From Promicromonospora sp. MEB111 (GTDB lineage: Bacteria > Actinomycetota > Actinomycetes > Actinomycetales > Cellulomonadaceae): a DNA stretch of 64,000 nt. The notes under the pieces are model-generated. The model searched no databases and was not told the DNA's origin. It was given only the letters and a program-made list of their open reading frames with translations. Of this stretch, positions 16,775 to 25,917 are shown piece after piece; within the stretch, counting starts at the first letter, position 1, and every line of letters begins with the position of its first letter. Position numbers and translations under genes: made by a program. The stretch covers positions 248,001-312,000 of the forward strand of contig NZ_JARVSD010000016.1 in assembly GCF_030209445.1 (NCBI RefSeq). Reading direction: 5' to 3'.

Positions 16775-18550
16775 ATGACGCGAACGGGTGAGGTGCCGAC
16801 ACCGGCAGGCGATGAGCCGCCTGTCGGGTCGGTGCTGCCCGGGGGCGAGGCAACGTTGGCCGGTGGTATCGGACGCGCCGGGGTAGTGGATGGCGCAGTG
16901 GTTGATGCGGCGGGTGTCCGGGTCATGAGGCAGACGCTTGCGGGCATGATCCTGCCGGGTGCCACCGACATGGTCAGGACCGCGGACTTCGGTGCTGGTG
17001 TAGACGATGGCACAGATGGCGGGCCGCGGGCCCAGGCGGAGTGGGTGGATCTGCTCGGTGAGTTGGAGGCGTTGAAGAATGCGGTCACGGCGACGCAGGC
17101 GAGGTTGGCCGTGGTGTTGGACGAGGCGACCAAGGTGGAGGAGGCCCGGCAGGGCATCCGTGCGGAACGGTGCGGGCGTGGGGTCCCGAACCAGGTCGGT
17201 GCCGCCCTGCGGGTGAGCCCCCACGCCGGTGCCGGGTTCGTGAGCACGTCCCGGGTCTGGGTCACGCAGATGCCCCACACCTTCGCCGCCCTGCAGGCGG
17301 GGGTGCTGTCCCCGTGGCGGGCCACGCTCCTGGTCCGGGAGACGTCCCACCTGTCCGTGGAGCACCGCGCGCTGATCGACGAGGAGATCTGCGGCCCAGC
17401 CGGTCTGGCGGACCTGGCCCGGATGGGCACGCGCCGCCTGGTCGCCCGGATCAAGGAACGGGCCGCCCGGCTGGATGTGCACGCGTGCGTCAAGCGCAAC
17501 GCGAGGGCGGTCACTGAGCGGCGGGTGTCGGTGCGTCCGGCACCGGACCTGATGGTCTATCTGACGGCCCTGGTGCCCATGGCTGAGGGTGTGCAGGCGT
17601 ACGCGCAGCTGAAGGTCCACGCGGACGCGGTCAGGGCGGGTGGTGATGGGCGGGGTGCGGGGCAGATCATGGCCGACACCCTGATCGAACGCGTCACCGC
17701 CCGTCAGCCTGGCCACGCCGGTGATGTGCCGGTCACGATCAACCTCCTGGTCTCCGACCAGACCCTCCTGGCCGGTGGTAACGAGCCCGGTGTGGTGTTG
17801 GAGGGCGCTCCGGCGGGTGTGGGCACGGTCCCGGCGCCGGTCGCCCGGCATCTGGCGGCGCATGCGATCGAGACCGACACCGCGTGGCTGCGATCGATCT
17901 ATGTGAACCCGCACGGTCGCCTGGTGGCGACGACGTCGACGTCCCGGTTCCATCCTGCGGGTCTGGCCGCGCTCCTGCGTGCCCGGGAGCAGGGGATTTG
18001 TGCCACGACGTGGTGCGACGCCCCGATCCGGCACCTGGACCACGTCACCCCGTTTGTGGAGGGTGGACCAACCAGCCTGGACAACGGCCAAGGGCTGTGT
18101 GCGCGGTGCAACCATGCGAAGCAGGCACCGGGCTGGCGGCAGAAGACCACCCAGGTGGACAGCCGCGATGCCGTGGAGACAGTGACGCCCACGGGGCACA
18201 CGTATGTCTCTCTCGCGCCCGCACCTCCGATGCCTGTCAGGACCGGCAACGCAACGCCGGCTCGTGGTGCGCTGGTTCGCACCACAGTCCGCGACGCGAT
18301 CCCGGTCCCTGACACGACACCTGCTCAGGGCGGGGCACCAGCCCCCGAGCGCACCACCGCCCCGGCCTGGACCCCGGCCGTCGGCATGACGGGACCGAGC
18401 AAGGGCCGCACACCCCGCAGCCGCTACCAGATCGGCTGTCACAGCGCCCCGGACCGTGGCACCATCCCCTACAGACCCACGCGGCGCGGAACACCCCGCC
18501 CACCACGTCGGCCGTTCCGGGCCGACCTTGCCTGGACGCATCGGTCCTGA
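16775..18550 (+). CDS. DUF222 / 13E12-type HNH endonuclease-domain protein
   Basis: In the 591-residue product, residues about 85-330 are a DUF222 domain (LGELEALKNAVTATQARLAVVLDEA; GFVSTSRVWVTQMPHTFAALQAG). Residues about 405-450 are an HNH nuclease motif with zinc Cys pairs CATTWC and CARC, plus LDHVTPF carrying the catalytic His. The family is multi-copy in actinobacteria (13E12 repeats) and its job is unknown. Codons such as GTG, TTG and GGT are commoner here than in neighbours, and the gene follows a repeat-rich gap, both hints of transfer. The last 110 residues are low-complexity Pro/Arg/Thr and probably disordered. Confidence 0.85.
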   Translation: MTRTGEVPTPAGDEPPVGSVLPGGEATLAGGIGRAGVVDGAVVDAAGVRVMRQTLAGMILPGATDMVRTADFGAGVDDGTDGGPRAQAEWVDLLGELEALKNAVTATQARLAVVLDEATKVEEARQGIRAERCGRGVPNQVGAALRVSPHAGAGFVSTSRVWVTQMPHTFAALQAGVLSPWRATLLVRETSHLSVEHRALIDEEICGPAGLADLARMGTRRLVARIKERAARLDVHACVKRNARAVTERRVSVRPAPDLMVYLTALVPMAEGVQAYAQLKVHADAVRAGGDGRGAGQIMADTLIERVTARQPGHAGDVPVTINLLVSDQTLLAGGNEPGVVLEGAPAGVGTVPAPVARHLAAHAIETDTAWLRSIYVNPHGRLVATTSTSRFHPAGLAALLRAREQGICATTWCDAPIRHLDHVTPFVEGGPTSLDNGQGLCARCNHAKQAPGWRQKTTQVDSRDAVETVTPTGHTYVSLAPAPPMPVRTGNATPARGALVRTTVRDAIPVPDTTPAQGGAPAPERTTAPAWTPAVGMTGPSKGRTPRSRYQIGCHSAPDRGTIPYRPTRRGTPRPPRRPFRADLAWTHRS

Positions 18551-18620
18551 CCGCGGGTCGAGACGCGACACTGACCAGGTACCACAGCAGGCACAACGAC
18601 GGCCGACCCAGGGAGCGGGC

Positions 18621-21332
18621 ATGGCACATGTCACGGGCCGGCTGTCGGTGCGCCTGCTCGGCCCGTTCGCCGTGACGCTCGACGACACGCCCGTGGCCCT
18701 CAGCTCCCGCCTGCGTACGCTCCTCGCGGTGCTCGCGCTCGACGTGGGCCGGCCCGTACCGACCGAGCGCATCGCCGCCGCGGTGTGGGGCGAGGACCGG
18801 CCCGCCGACACCCGCAAGGCCATCCAGGTGCTGGTCACCCGGCTGCGCGCGGCACTCGGGGCCGACGCCGTCCGCACCACCCCGAGCGGCTACCAGCTCG
18901 ACGCCCCGCCCCAGGCCGTCGACCTGTCCCGGTTCGAGTCGGCGCTGACCGAGAGCCGCGCGGCGGCCGACCCCGCCGAGGAGTACCGGCTCCTGCGCGA
19001 GGCCCTGACGCACTGGCGCGGCTCCCCCTTCGAGACCGTCGACTCCGACCTGCTGGTCACGGTCGACCGCCCGCGGCTGGTCCAGCCCGCTCTGGCCGCC
19101 GTGGAGCGGTGCACCGATTTCGCGCTGGCCGGCACCCCAGACCCGGGAACCCCGGACCCCAGCGACGCAGACCTCGGCGAGCTCGCCGCCGCCCTGCGCG
19201 AGCTCGTGGCCGTCCACCCGCTGCGCGAGAGCCTGTGGGTCCGGCTCATGAAGGTGCTCGACCGCACCGGCCGGCGCGCCGACGCCCTGGCCGCCTACCA
19301 GGACCTGTACCGGGTCCTGCGCGACGAGCTCGGCACCCCTCCGGGCGAGGACGCCCGGGCGGCGCACCGCCGGCTCCTCACGCCGGAACAACCAGAACAG
19401 CCGGCGCAACCCGCCATGCTCCCGCCCCCGGAGAGCACCTTCCGCGGCCGGTCCGGTCCCCTCACGGCCCTCGACGCGCTCCTGGACGGCGCGCCCCGCA
19501 TCGCCGTCGTCGACGGACCGGGCGGGATCGGCAAGACGGCGACGGTGCTGCACTGGGCCCACCGCGCGTCCGGCCGCTTCCCCGGCGGGACCCTGTACGT
19601 GAACCTGCGCGGCTACTTCCCCACGAACACGCCCGTGGCCCCCGCGGTCGCCGTCCGCCAGTTCCTCGACGCGCTCGGCGTGCCGCCGGCCCGGATCCCG
19701 GACGATGCCGACGCCCAGGCCGCCCTGTACCGCTCGGTACTCGCGGACCGCCGGGTCCTGGTGGTGCTGGACAACGCCCGTGACGTCGAGCAGGTGCGGC
19801 CCCTCCTGCCGGGCGGACGGCGCTGCGTGGTGGTCGTCACGAGCAGGAACCGGCTCGGCGGCCTGGTCGCGGTCGAGGGGGCCGCGCGCCTCGCCCTCGG
19901 AACGCTCACCCCCGCCGAGGCCGAGGACGTGCTGGCCGCCCGGCTGGGCACGGCCCGGCTCGCCGCCGAGCCCGAGGCCGCCCGCGAGCTGCTGGCGCTG
20001 TGCGGCGGCCTTCCCCTCGCGCACGTGATCGTCGCCGAGCGCGCGGCCGCGCGGCCCGGGGCGCCGCTCGCCGGCCTGGTCCGCGAGCTGCACCAGTCCC
20101 GCATCGCCGCCCTGTCCGCCGGCCGCGACCAGGCGGCCCGCTCCGTCTTCTCGTGGTCCTACCGCGCGCTGGGCGCCGACGCCGCCACGGTGTTCCGCCT
20201 GCTCGGCCTGCACCCGGGGCCGCACCTCACGATCCCGGGCGTCGCGAGCCTCGGCGCGCTCCCCCGGGACCGCGCCCGCGCCGCCGTCGTCGAGCTGGAG
20301 CGGGCGAGCCTCCTGATCGAGCTCGCGCCTGGCCTGTTCACCATGCACGAGCTGCTCATGGACTACGCGACCGAGCTGGTCGCGCAGGACCCGCCCGAGC
20401 AGTCCGGCGCCGCGACCGTCCGCATGCTCGAGCACTACCTCGGCGTGGCCCACCAGGCCGAGGAGGCGCTCGCCCCCACCGAGGACCGGCACACGGTCGG
20501 CCCGCCGTCGCACGGCGTCCTCGGGTCGCCCCCGCCGTCCGGGCACGACGCCGGGGTCGCGCTCCTCGACCGCGAGGCACCCGTCCTCGTCGCGATGGTC
20601 CGGCGCGCCGCCACCACCGGCAACCACGAGCACACCTGGCGCATCGCGCGCTGCCTGCGCCCGTACCTGTGGGGGCGGGGTCAGGTCCCGACGCTCCTGG
20701 AGTCCGAGCGCCTGGCGCTCGCCGCGCTGGAACACCTTGGCCGCGTGCCGGAGCAGGTGGGCTCCCGCCGCTGGATCGCCCACGCCCTCATGCGGCTCGG
20801 GCGGGCCGACGACGCCTGGCGCACCATCGAGCCGACGCTCCCCCTGACCGAGGGCCGGGTCGAGCACCACGTCGACGACGACGCCGCACGGGCCTGGCTG
20901 CTGAGCACGGCGGCCGCCGTGCTGGCCGAGCTGGGCCGCCCGGACGAGGCGCTCGACCACGCGGAGCGGGCCCTCGACCTCTTCCGCGGATCGGGCGACC
21001 GCGTCGGGGAGGGCCGCACCGAGTCGGCGGTGGGCCTCTACCTGCGCCGGCTGGGCAAGCTGGACGACGCCCTGGCGGCATCGCAGCACGCCTACACCAC
21101 CCTGACGGAGGCCGGCGACGTCTGGATCCGCGGTTACACCCGCGAGCTCGTCGGCGACATCCAGCTCGACCTCGGCGACCCGGGCGCCGCGGCCGCCACC
21201 TACCGGGCGTGCGCCGAGGACCTGCGCGCCCTGGGCCGCACGGACGAGCTCGCCGGGATCCTCGCCAAGCTCGGCGCGGCCCGAGACGCCGCGGATGCCG
21301 GCAGCACCCGGTCGCCGTCGAGCACCGCCTGA
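18621..21332 (+). CDS. BTAD/SARP-type regulator with NB-ARC ATPase and TPR domains (copy 1)
   Basis: The 903-residue protein starts RLSVRLLGPFAVTLDDTPV, a winged-helix OmpR-like domain plus bacterial transcriptional activation domain (to about 260). An NB-ARC/AAA domain follows, with Walker A GPGGIGKTAT and VLVVLDNARDVEQV as Walker B. TPR-like helices fill about 640-890. AfsR-type proteins use ATP hydrolysis to gate promoter activation. The ATG at 18621 is chosen because GGGAG precedes it. It strongly resembles the gene at 22401. Its last 133 bases overlap the opposing ArsR-type frame. Confidence 0.88.
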   Translation: MAHVTGRLSVRLLGPFAVTLDDTPVALSSRLRTLLAVLALDVGRPVPTERIAAAVWGEDRPADTRKAIQVLVTRLRAALGADAVRTTPSGYQLDAPPQAVDLSRFESALTESRAAADPAEEYRLLREALTHWRGSPFETVDSDLLVTVDRPRLVQPALAAVERCTDFALAGTPDPGTPDPSDADLGELAAALRELVAVHPLRESLWVRLMKVLDRTGRRADALAAYQDLYRVLRDELGTPPGEDARAAHRRLLTPEQPEQPAQPAMLPPPESTFRGRSGPLTALDALLDGAPRIAVVDGPGGIGKTATVLHWAHRASGRFPGGTLYVNLRGYFPTNTPVAPAVAVRQFLDALGVPPARIPDDADAQAALYRSVLADRRVLVVLDNARDVEQVRPLLPGGRRCVVVVTSRNRLGGLVAVEGAARLALGTLTPAEAEDVLAARLGTARLAAEPEAARELLALCGGLPLAHVIVAERAAARPGAPLAGLVRELHQSRIAALSAGRDQAARSVFSWSYRALGADAATVFRLLGLHPGPHLTIPGVASLGALPRDRARAAVVELERASLLIELAPGLFTMHELLMDYATELVAQDPPEQSGAATVRMLEHYLGVAHQAEEALAPTEDRHTVGPPSHGVLGSPPPSGHDAGVALLDREAPVLVAMVRRAATTGNHEHTWRIARCLRPYLWGRGQVPTLLESERLALAALEHLGRVPEQVGSRRWIAHALMRLGRADDAWRTIEPTLPLTEGRVEHHVDDDAARAWLLSTAAAVLAELGRPDEALDHAERALDLFRGSGDRVGEGRTESAVGLYLRRLGKLDDALAASQHAYTTLTEAGDVWIRGYTRELVGDIQLDLGDPGAAAATYRACAEDLRALGRTDELAGILAKLGAARDAADAGSTRSPSSTA

Positions 21333-22273
21333 CCCAGCGGCGTCAGGGTGTGCCACACGCTGTTGCGCTCCCGCCGCGACGCGATCAGCCCCGCGTCGCG
21401 CAGCACGGACGCGTGCTCCGAGGCCGACGGCGCGGAGACGCCGATGTGCCGGGCCAGCTCGCTCGTGCTCGCGCCGTACGTCAGGGCCGACAGCGCGGCC
21501 GCCCGCGTCCGGCCGAGGAGCGCGGCCAGCGCGCGGTCGTGCCGCCCGCCGCCGGTCGGGTGGAGCCAGGACAGCCGGTGCGGCACCGGGTACACGAGCA
21601 CCGGAGCGAGCCCCGGGTCGGCCAGCGAGATCGGCGCGCGCCAGCAGAAGAACGCCGGCTGCAGGGTGATCCCCCGGCCCTCCAGGTAGACGTCCCGGTC
21701 GGCCGCGGTCTCGACGCGGAGCACCGGGTCCCGCCAGGTGACCGACGGGTGCACCGAGCTCAGCAGGGCCGCCGTGCCTCCGCCGGTCAGGGTGCGCACG
21801 TGCGCGGCGACGTCGGCCTCCACGGCGCTGCGGACCGCGGACCAGTGGGGCGCGAGCGCCTGGTCGTGGTAGGCCTGGGTGGCCTGCCCCAGCCGCCGTC
21901 GGGCGGGCGCCGAGCGCGCGAGGTCGACGGCCCAGCGCGGCACGTCGCGCTGCCGGCCCAGGAGCTCCAGCTCGTCCCGGAACCGGGCGGACGGCGTGCT
22001 CAGCACCGTCTCCAGGCCCGCGCCGAGCTCGGTGGTCCCGCCGGCGGGCGTGAGGAAGTCGGGCGTGTACCCCCGCGGCGGCGTGAGCCGCAGGTAGGAA
22101 CGCGCCTCCCCCGTCAGCGCGGACACCACCCGCGAGCGCCACTCGGCGAAGACGAGGGGGCCGCCCGGCTGGTTGACCTGGTGCGCGCTGAGCACGGCCT
22201 CCCACAGGGGGTCGGGCCCGGGGGCGAGCCGGACCCGCAGCAGGTCCTCGGCGGTGAAGTGGATCCGGAGCAT
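21200..22273 (-). CDS. DUF5937/ArsR-family winged-helix regulator
   Basis: The 357-residue product starts MLRIHFTAEDLLRVRLAPGPDPLWEAV, the N-terminus of actinobacterial DUF5937 regulators. An ArsR helix-turn-helix follows near residues 255-320 (YGASTSELARHIGVSAPSASEHASVLRDAGLI). The ATG follows GGAGGG. The expected fold ends near TLTPLGQAVLDGDRVL. The last 35 residues are Arg/Ser/Ala-rich and lie wholly over the 3' end of the opposing SARP gene, so they may be read-through rather than selected sequence. It is divergent from SARP copy 2, with two palindromes between. Confidence 0.78.
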   Translation of the reverse strand: MLRIHFTAEDLLRVRLAPGPDPLWEAVLSAHQVNQPGGPLVFAEWRSRVVSALTGEARSYLRLTPPRGYTPDFLTPAGGTTELGAGLETVLSTPSARFRDELELLGRQRDVPRWAVDLARSAPARRRLGQATQAYHDQALAPHWSAVRSAVEADVAAHVRTLTGGGTAALLSSVHPSVTWRDPVLRVETAADRDVYLEGRGITLQPAFFCWRAPISLADPGLAPVLVYPVPHRLSWLHPTGGGRHDRALAALLGRTRAAALSALTYGASTSELARHIGVSAPSASEHASVLRDAGLIASRRERNSVWHTLTPLGQAVLDGDRVLPASAASRAAPSLARIPASSSVRPRARRSSAHAR

Positions 22274-22287
22274 CGGCGCCCTCCTGC

Positions 22288-22343
22288 GTGACGCCGGATC
22301 TCGGCGTCACCGCCCATTCCACGCGGTGGCGGTTTCAAACCGC
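22288..22343. promoter_or_regulatory. Two candidate operators between the ArsR-type gene and SARP copy 2
   Basis: GTGACGCC-N7-GGCGTCAC spans 22288-22310 and GCGGTTT-C-AAACCGC spans 22329-22343; both have perfect arms. They lie in the divergent gap between the starts at 22273 and 22401. ArsR-family proteins bind short inverted repeats like the second, so self-control and control of the SARP gene are plausible. Confidence 0.55.
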
Positions 22344-22400
22344 TTTCACTGTCGCCCGGCGCACCGACCCGGCAGGATGGCCGGGACGGGGGGCGCGACG

Positions 22401-25184
22401 GTGCGGGACGGGGTGCGGATGGACGACGGGCACGAGCCCGCGGTCACGGTCTCCGTGCTGGGCCCGTTCGCCGTCGTGGTGGACGGCGAGGAGGTGCGCC
22501 TGACGGGCCGGCTGCGGGCCCTCCTGGCCGGGCTGGCGGTCGGCGCGGGCGAGCCGGTGCCCGTGGAGCGCCTGGTCGACGTGGTGTGGGGCGAGGAGCT
22601 GCCCGAGTCCCCGCAGCGGTCGCTGCAGGTGCTGGTCCGCAGGCTGCGGACGGTCCTGGGCGATGCCGCCGTCGAGACCGTCCCGGGCGGGTACCGGCTC
22701 GCCGTCCCTGCCTGGCGCGTGGACGTCAGGTCGTTCGTGGGGCTCGTCCAGGTCCGGCACGCCGAGGATCCGGCCGCGGAGCGACGGCGCCTGGCCGACG
22801 CCCTGAGCCTGTGGCGCGGCGCGCCGTTCGACGGCGTCGGGTCCGCCGCGCTGCACGCGGTCGAGGCGCCGCTCCTGGAGGAGCAGCGCCTGACGGCGCT
22901 GGCCCGCCGGATCGAGATCGACCTGGCGGGACCGGGCGACGGCCCGGGAGTCGACGACGCCCTCGTCGCCGAGCTGCGCGACCTCACGGACCGCCACCCG
23001 CTCCAGGAGCGGTTCTGGGCGCACCTCATGACGGCGCTGGTCCGGGGCGGGCGGCCCGCAGAGGCCCTCGACGCCTACACCCGGCTGGAGCGGACGCTCG
23101 CCGACGAGCTGGGCATCGGCCCCGGGGAGGCGGTCCGGCGGCTGCACCGGGAGATCGCCGGCGAGGGCGCCGTCGACCCACCGGGCTGGGTCCCGCGCCA
23201 GCTCCCCCTGGGTCCCCTGGCGTTCAGCGGGCGCGCGGGCGCGCTGGCGACGCTCGACGAGCTCCTCGCGGACGACGGCGCGCCCCGGGTCGCGGTGCTC
23301 GACGGCGCGGGCGGCGTCGGCAAGACGGCGACGGCGCTGCACTGGGCGCACCGCGTGGCCGGCCGGTTCCCCGACGGGCAGCTCTACGCGAACCTGCGGG
23401 GGTTCGACCCGACGTCGGCACCGGTGTCACCGGGGTCGGTGGTGCGCGGATTCCTCGATGCGCTGGGTGTGGCCAAGGGCCGCGTCCCGGCGTCGGAGGA
23501 CGCGCGGCTCGCGCTGTACCGGAGCGTCGTGGCCGGACGGCGGCTGCTCGTGGTGCTGGACAACGCCCGCGACGCCGACCAGGTGGCGCCGCTCCTGCCC
23601 GGGTCCGGCCCGGGCGTCACCTTGGTCACGAGCCGCGCCACCCTGTCCGGCCCGGGCGCCGCGCGGGTCGCGCTGGGCACCCTGACCCCCGCCGAGGGGT
23701 TCGACCTGCTCGCGCTGCGGGTCGGGGCGGAGCGGTGCGCGGCCGAGCCGGAGGCCGCGCGCCGGATCGTGGGGCGGTGCGCGGGCCTGCCGCTGGCCGT
23801 GGTGATCGCCGCGGCCCGGGTGCTGGCCCGGCCCGCGTTCCCGCTGTCGGCGGTCGCGGACGAGCTGGCGGACGGCGGCGCCCGGCTGGACGCGCTGGGC
23901 GACGACGACGCGATGGCCGACGTCCGCAGCGTGTTCGCCACGTCGTACCGGGCGCTGTCCCCGGACGGCGCGCGCATGTTCCGGCTGCTCGGGGTCCATC
24001 CCGGGCCGGACGTCCCGGGGACCGCGCTCGCGTCCCTCTTCGGTGGCCCGGGCGCTGCGGGCGCGATGGCCGAGCTGGTCCGCGTGCACCTCGTGACGGA
24101 GCACGCCCCCGGCCGGTTCGCGATGCACGACCTCGTGGCCGAGTACGCCCGCGAGCGGGCGCGGGAGGACGAGACGGCGCAGTGGCGGGACGCCGCCGTC
24201 GGGCGCGTGACGGCCTGGTACCTGGGCGTGGCCCTGGAGATGGACCGCCGCAGGTGGCCGGGGCGCGTGCGCCAGGAGTTCGTCCGGGACCCGGGCCCGG
24301 TCCGGGTGCCGGACGAGGAGCCGGCCGCCTGGTTCCGCGCGGAGCGGACGGTCCTGTTCGCCGTCGTGACGGCCGCGCGCGAGCACGGGTTCCCCGGTGA
24401 GGCCCTGTCCCTGGTCTGGGCCCTCTACAGCACGCTGTCCCACCACACGGAGCAGCGCGACGCGCTGTGGACGGTGCTGGTCGCGGCGCGTGACGTGGCG
24501 GTCGAGGTCCAGGACCGCCCGGCGGAGCTGTGGTGCACCCGGTACCTCGCGGCGGTGGCGGCGGCCGCGGGTCGCCGGACGGAGGGCGAGGCGCTGCGGC
24601 GACGCACGGTCGAGCTCGCCGCGGAGGTGGGCGACGTGCGGGGGCTCCAGCTCGCGCACCACGGCTACGCCGGCGACCTGGTGCGCTGGGGGCGGCACGA
24701 CGAGGCGGTGCACCAGGCCGAGCAGGCGCTCGTGCACGGCCGCCGGTCCGGCGACCCCTTCCACGAGGCCCACGCGCTGAACATCCTCGCGTGGGCCCTG
24801 GCGCACGCCGGCGACCTCGACCGCGCGCTGCCGCTGGCCGAGCGCGCCCTGGCGATGCTGAACGACACGGACAACCCGACCACCCGGGCGGTCGTCTGGG
24901 ACACGCTCGGCCTTGTGCACACCGGCCTGGGCGACCCGGAGCGAGCCATCGTCTGCTACCAGGAGGCGGCGGTCCGGTTCCGCGAGTTCGACATGCGGCA
25001 GGACCTGGTGGCGGCCGAGCGCCGCCTCGCCGTCCTGCTCGGCGAGGCGGGCCGCTGGGCCCAGGCGCGCGACGCCTGGCAGGACTGCCTGGACCAGTAC
25101 GTCGAGCTCGGGCTCGTGGGCGTCGCCGGGATCCGCGCGGAGCTGGCGCGGGCCACGGCGGAGCTCAGTCGCGCCGGCGAGTGA
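22401..25184 (+). CDS. BTAD/SARP-type regulator with NB-ARC ATPase and TPR domains (copy 2)
   Basis: Read from GTG 22401 (GGGGGG just upstream), the product has 927 residues; ATG 22377 and ATG 22419 are other possible starts. The order of domains matches copy 1: winged helix plus BTAD (VTVSVLGPFAVVVDGEEVRLTGRLRALLAGL), NB-ARC with DGAGGVGKTATALHWAHR, then TPR-like repeats to the C-terminus. Several blocks are nearly identical to copy 1, for example ALHWAHR and LYANLRGF, which points to duplication. The 3' end overlaps sdhB of the opposing operon by 20 bases. Confidence 0.86.
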   Translation: MRDGVRMDDGHEPAVTVSVLGPFAVVVDGEEVRLTGRLRALLAGLAVGAGEPVPVERLVDVVWGEELPESPQRSLQVLVRRLRTVLGDAAVETVPGGYRLAVPAWRVDVRSFVGLVQVRHAEDPAAERRRLADALSLWRGAPFDGVGSAALHAVEAPLLEEQRLTALARRIEIDLAGPGDGPGVDDALVAELRDLTDRHPLQERFWAHLMTALVRGGRPAEALDAYTRLERTLADELGIGPGEAVRRLHREIAGEGAVDPPGWVPRQLPLGPLAFSGRAGALATLDELLADDGAPRVAVLDGAGGVGKTATALHWAHRVAGRFPDGQLYANLRGFDPTSAPVSPGSVVRGFLDALGVAKGRVPASEDARLALYRSVVAGRRLLVVLDNARDADQVAPLLPGSGPGVTLVTSRATLSGPGAARVALGTLTPAEGFDLLALRVGAERCAAEPEAARRIVGRCAGLPLAVVIAAARVLARPAFPLSAVADELADGGARLDALGDDDAMADVRSVFATSYRALSPDGARMFRLLGVHPGPDVPGTALASLFGGPGAAGAMAELVRVHLVTEHAPGRFAMHDLVAEYARERAREDETAQWRDAAVGRVTAWYLGVALEMDRRRWPGRVRQEFVRDPGPVRVPDEEPAAWFRAERTVLFAVVTAAREHGFPGEALSLVWALYSTLSHHTEQRDALWTVLVAARDVAVEVQDRPAELWCTRYLAAVAAAAGRRTEGEALRRRTVELAAEVGDVRGLQLAHHGYAGDLVRWGRHDEAVHQAEQALVHGRRSGDPFHEAHALNILAWALAHAGDLDRALPLAERALAMLNDTDNPTTRAVVWDTLGLVHTGLGDPERAIVCYQEAAVRFREFDMRQDLVAAERRLAVLLGEAGRWAQARDAWQDCLDQYVELGLVGVAGIRAELARATAELSRAGE

Positions 25185-25917
25185 TCGTCCGGCCCAGCCA
25201 GACCAGGGGGTCGTAGCGCCGGTCCGCCACCCGCTCCTTCATCGGGATGAGGGCGTTGTCGGTGATCTTGATCCCCTCGGGGCACACCTCGGTGCAGCAC
25301 TTGGTGATGTTGCAGCGGCCCAGGCCGTGCTCGTCCTGCGCGGCGGGCACCCGGTCCGCGACGTCGAGCGGGTGCATCTCGAGCTCGGCGACCCGCATCA
25401 GGAACCGCGGCCCGGCGAACGCCCCCTTGTTCTCGTCGTGGTCGCGCACCACGTGGCACGTGTCCTGGCACAGGAAGCACTCGATGCACTTGCGGAACTC
25501 CTGCGAGCGTTCGACGTCGACCTGCGCCATCCGGTACTCCCCCGGCGCGAGGCCGGCCGGCGGCGTGAACGACGGGACCTCGCGCGCCTTCGCGTAGTTG
25601 AACGACACGTCCGTCACGAGGTCGCGCAGCACCGGGAACGTCCGCATCGGCGTCACGGTCACGACGTCGCCGGGGTCGAACACGGACATCCGCGTCATGC
25701 ACAGCAGCCGCGGGCGCCCGTCGATCTCGGCCGAGCACGACCCGCACTTGCCCGCCTTGCAGTTCCACCGCACCGCGAGGTCGGGCGCCTGCGTGGCCTG
25801 GATCCGGTGCAGCACGTCGAGCACCACCTCGCCCTCGTTGACCTCCACCTCGAAGTCCGCGAGCGCCCCGCCGGAGGCGTCCCCGCGCCAGACCCGGAAG
25901 CGACCCTTGTAGCTCAT
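25165..25917 (-). CDS. sdhB: Succinate dehydrogenase iron-sulfur subunit (Sdh1 type)
   Basis: The 250-residue product carries the [2Fe-2S] site WNCKAGKCGSC...LLC, then CIECFLCQDTC and CNITKCCTEVCPEG for the two downstream clusters. It passes electrons from the flavoprotein to the membrane quinone site. It is the last gene of a four-gene operon; its ATG overlaps the sdhA stop by four bases. The set resembles mycobacterial Sdh1 (Rv0247c-Rv0250c order) rather than SdhCDAB. Confidence 0.93.
   Translation of the reverse strand: MSYKGRFRVWRGDASGGALADFEVEVNEGEVVLDVLHRIQATQAPDLAVRWNCKAGKCGSCSAEIDGRPRLLCMTRMSVFDPGDVVTVTPMRTFPVLRDLVTDVSFNYAKAREVPSFTPPAGLAPGEYRMAQVDVERSQEFRKCIECFLCQDTCHVVRDHDENKGAFAGPRFLMRVAELEMHPLDVADRVPAAQDEHGLGRCNITKCCTEVCPEGIKITDNALIPMKERVADRRYDPLVWLGRTITRRRD

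Noticed and set aside
18237-22322. 1361-residue minus-strand open frame
   Set aside because: It crosses the SARP copy 1 and ArsR-type genes and has the Arg/Gly/Ala composition of a GC-rich shadow frame; no family motif is visible.
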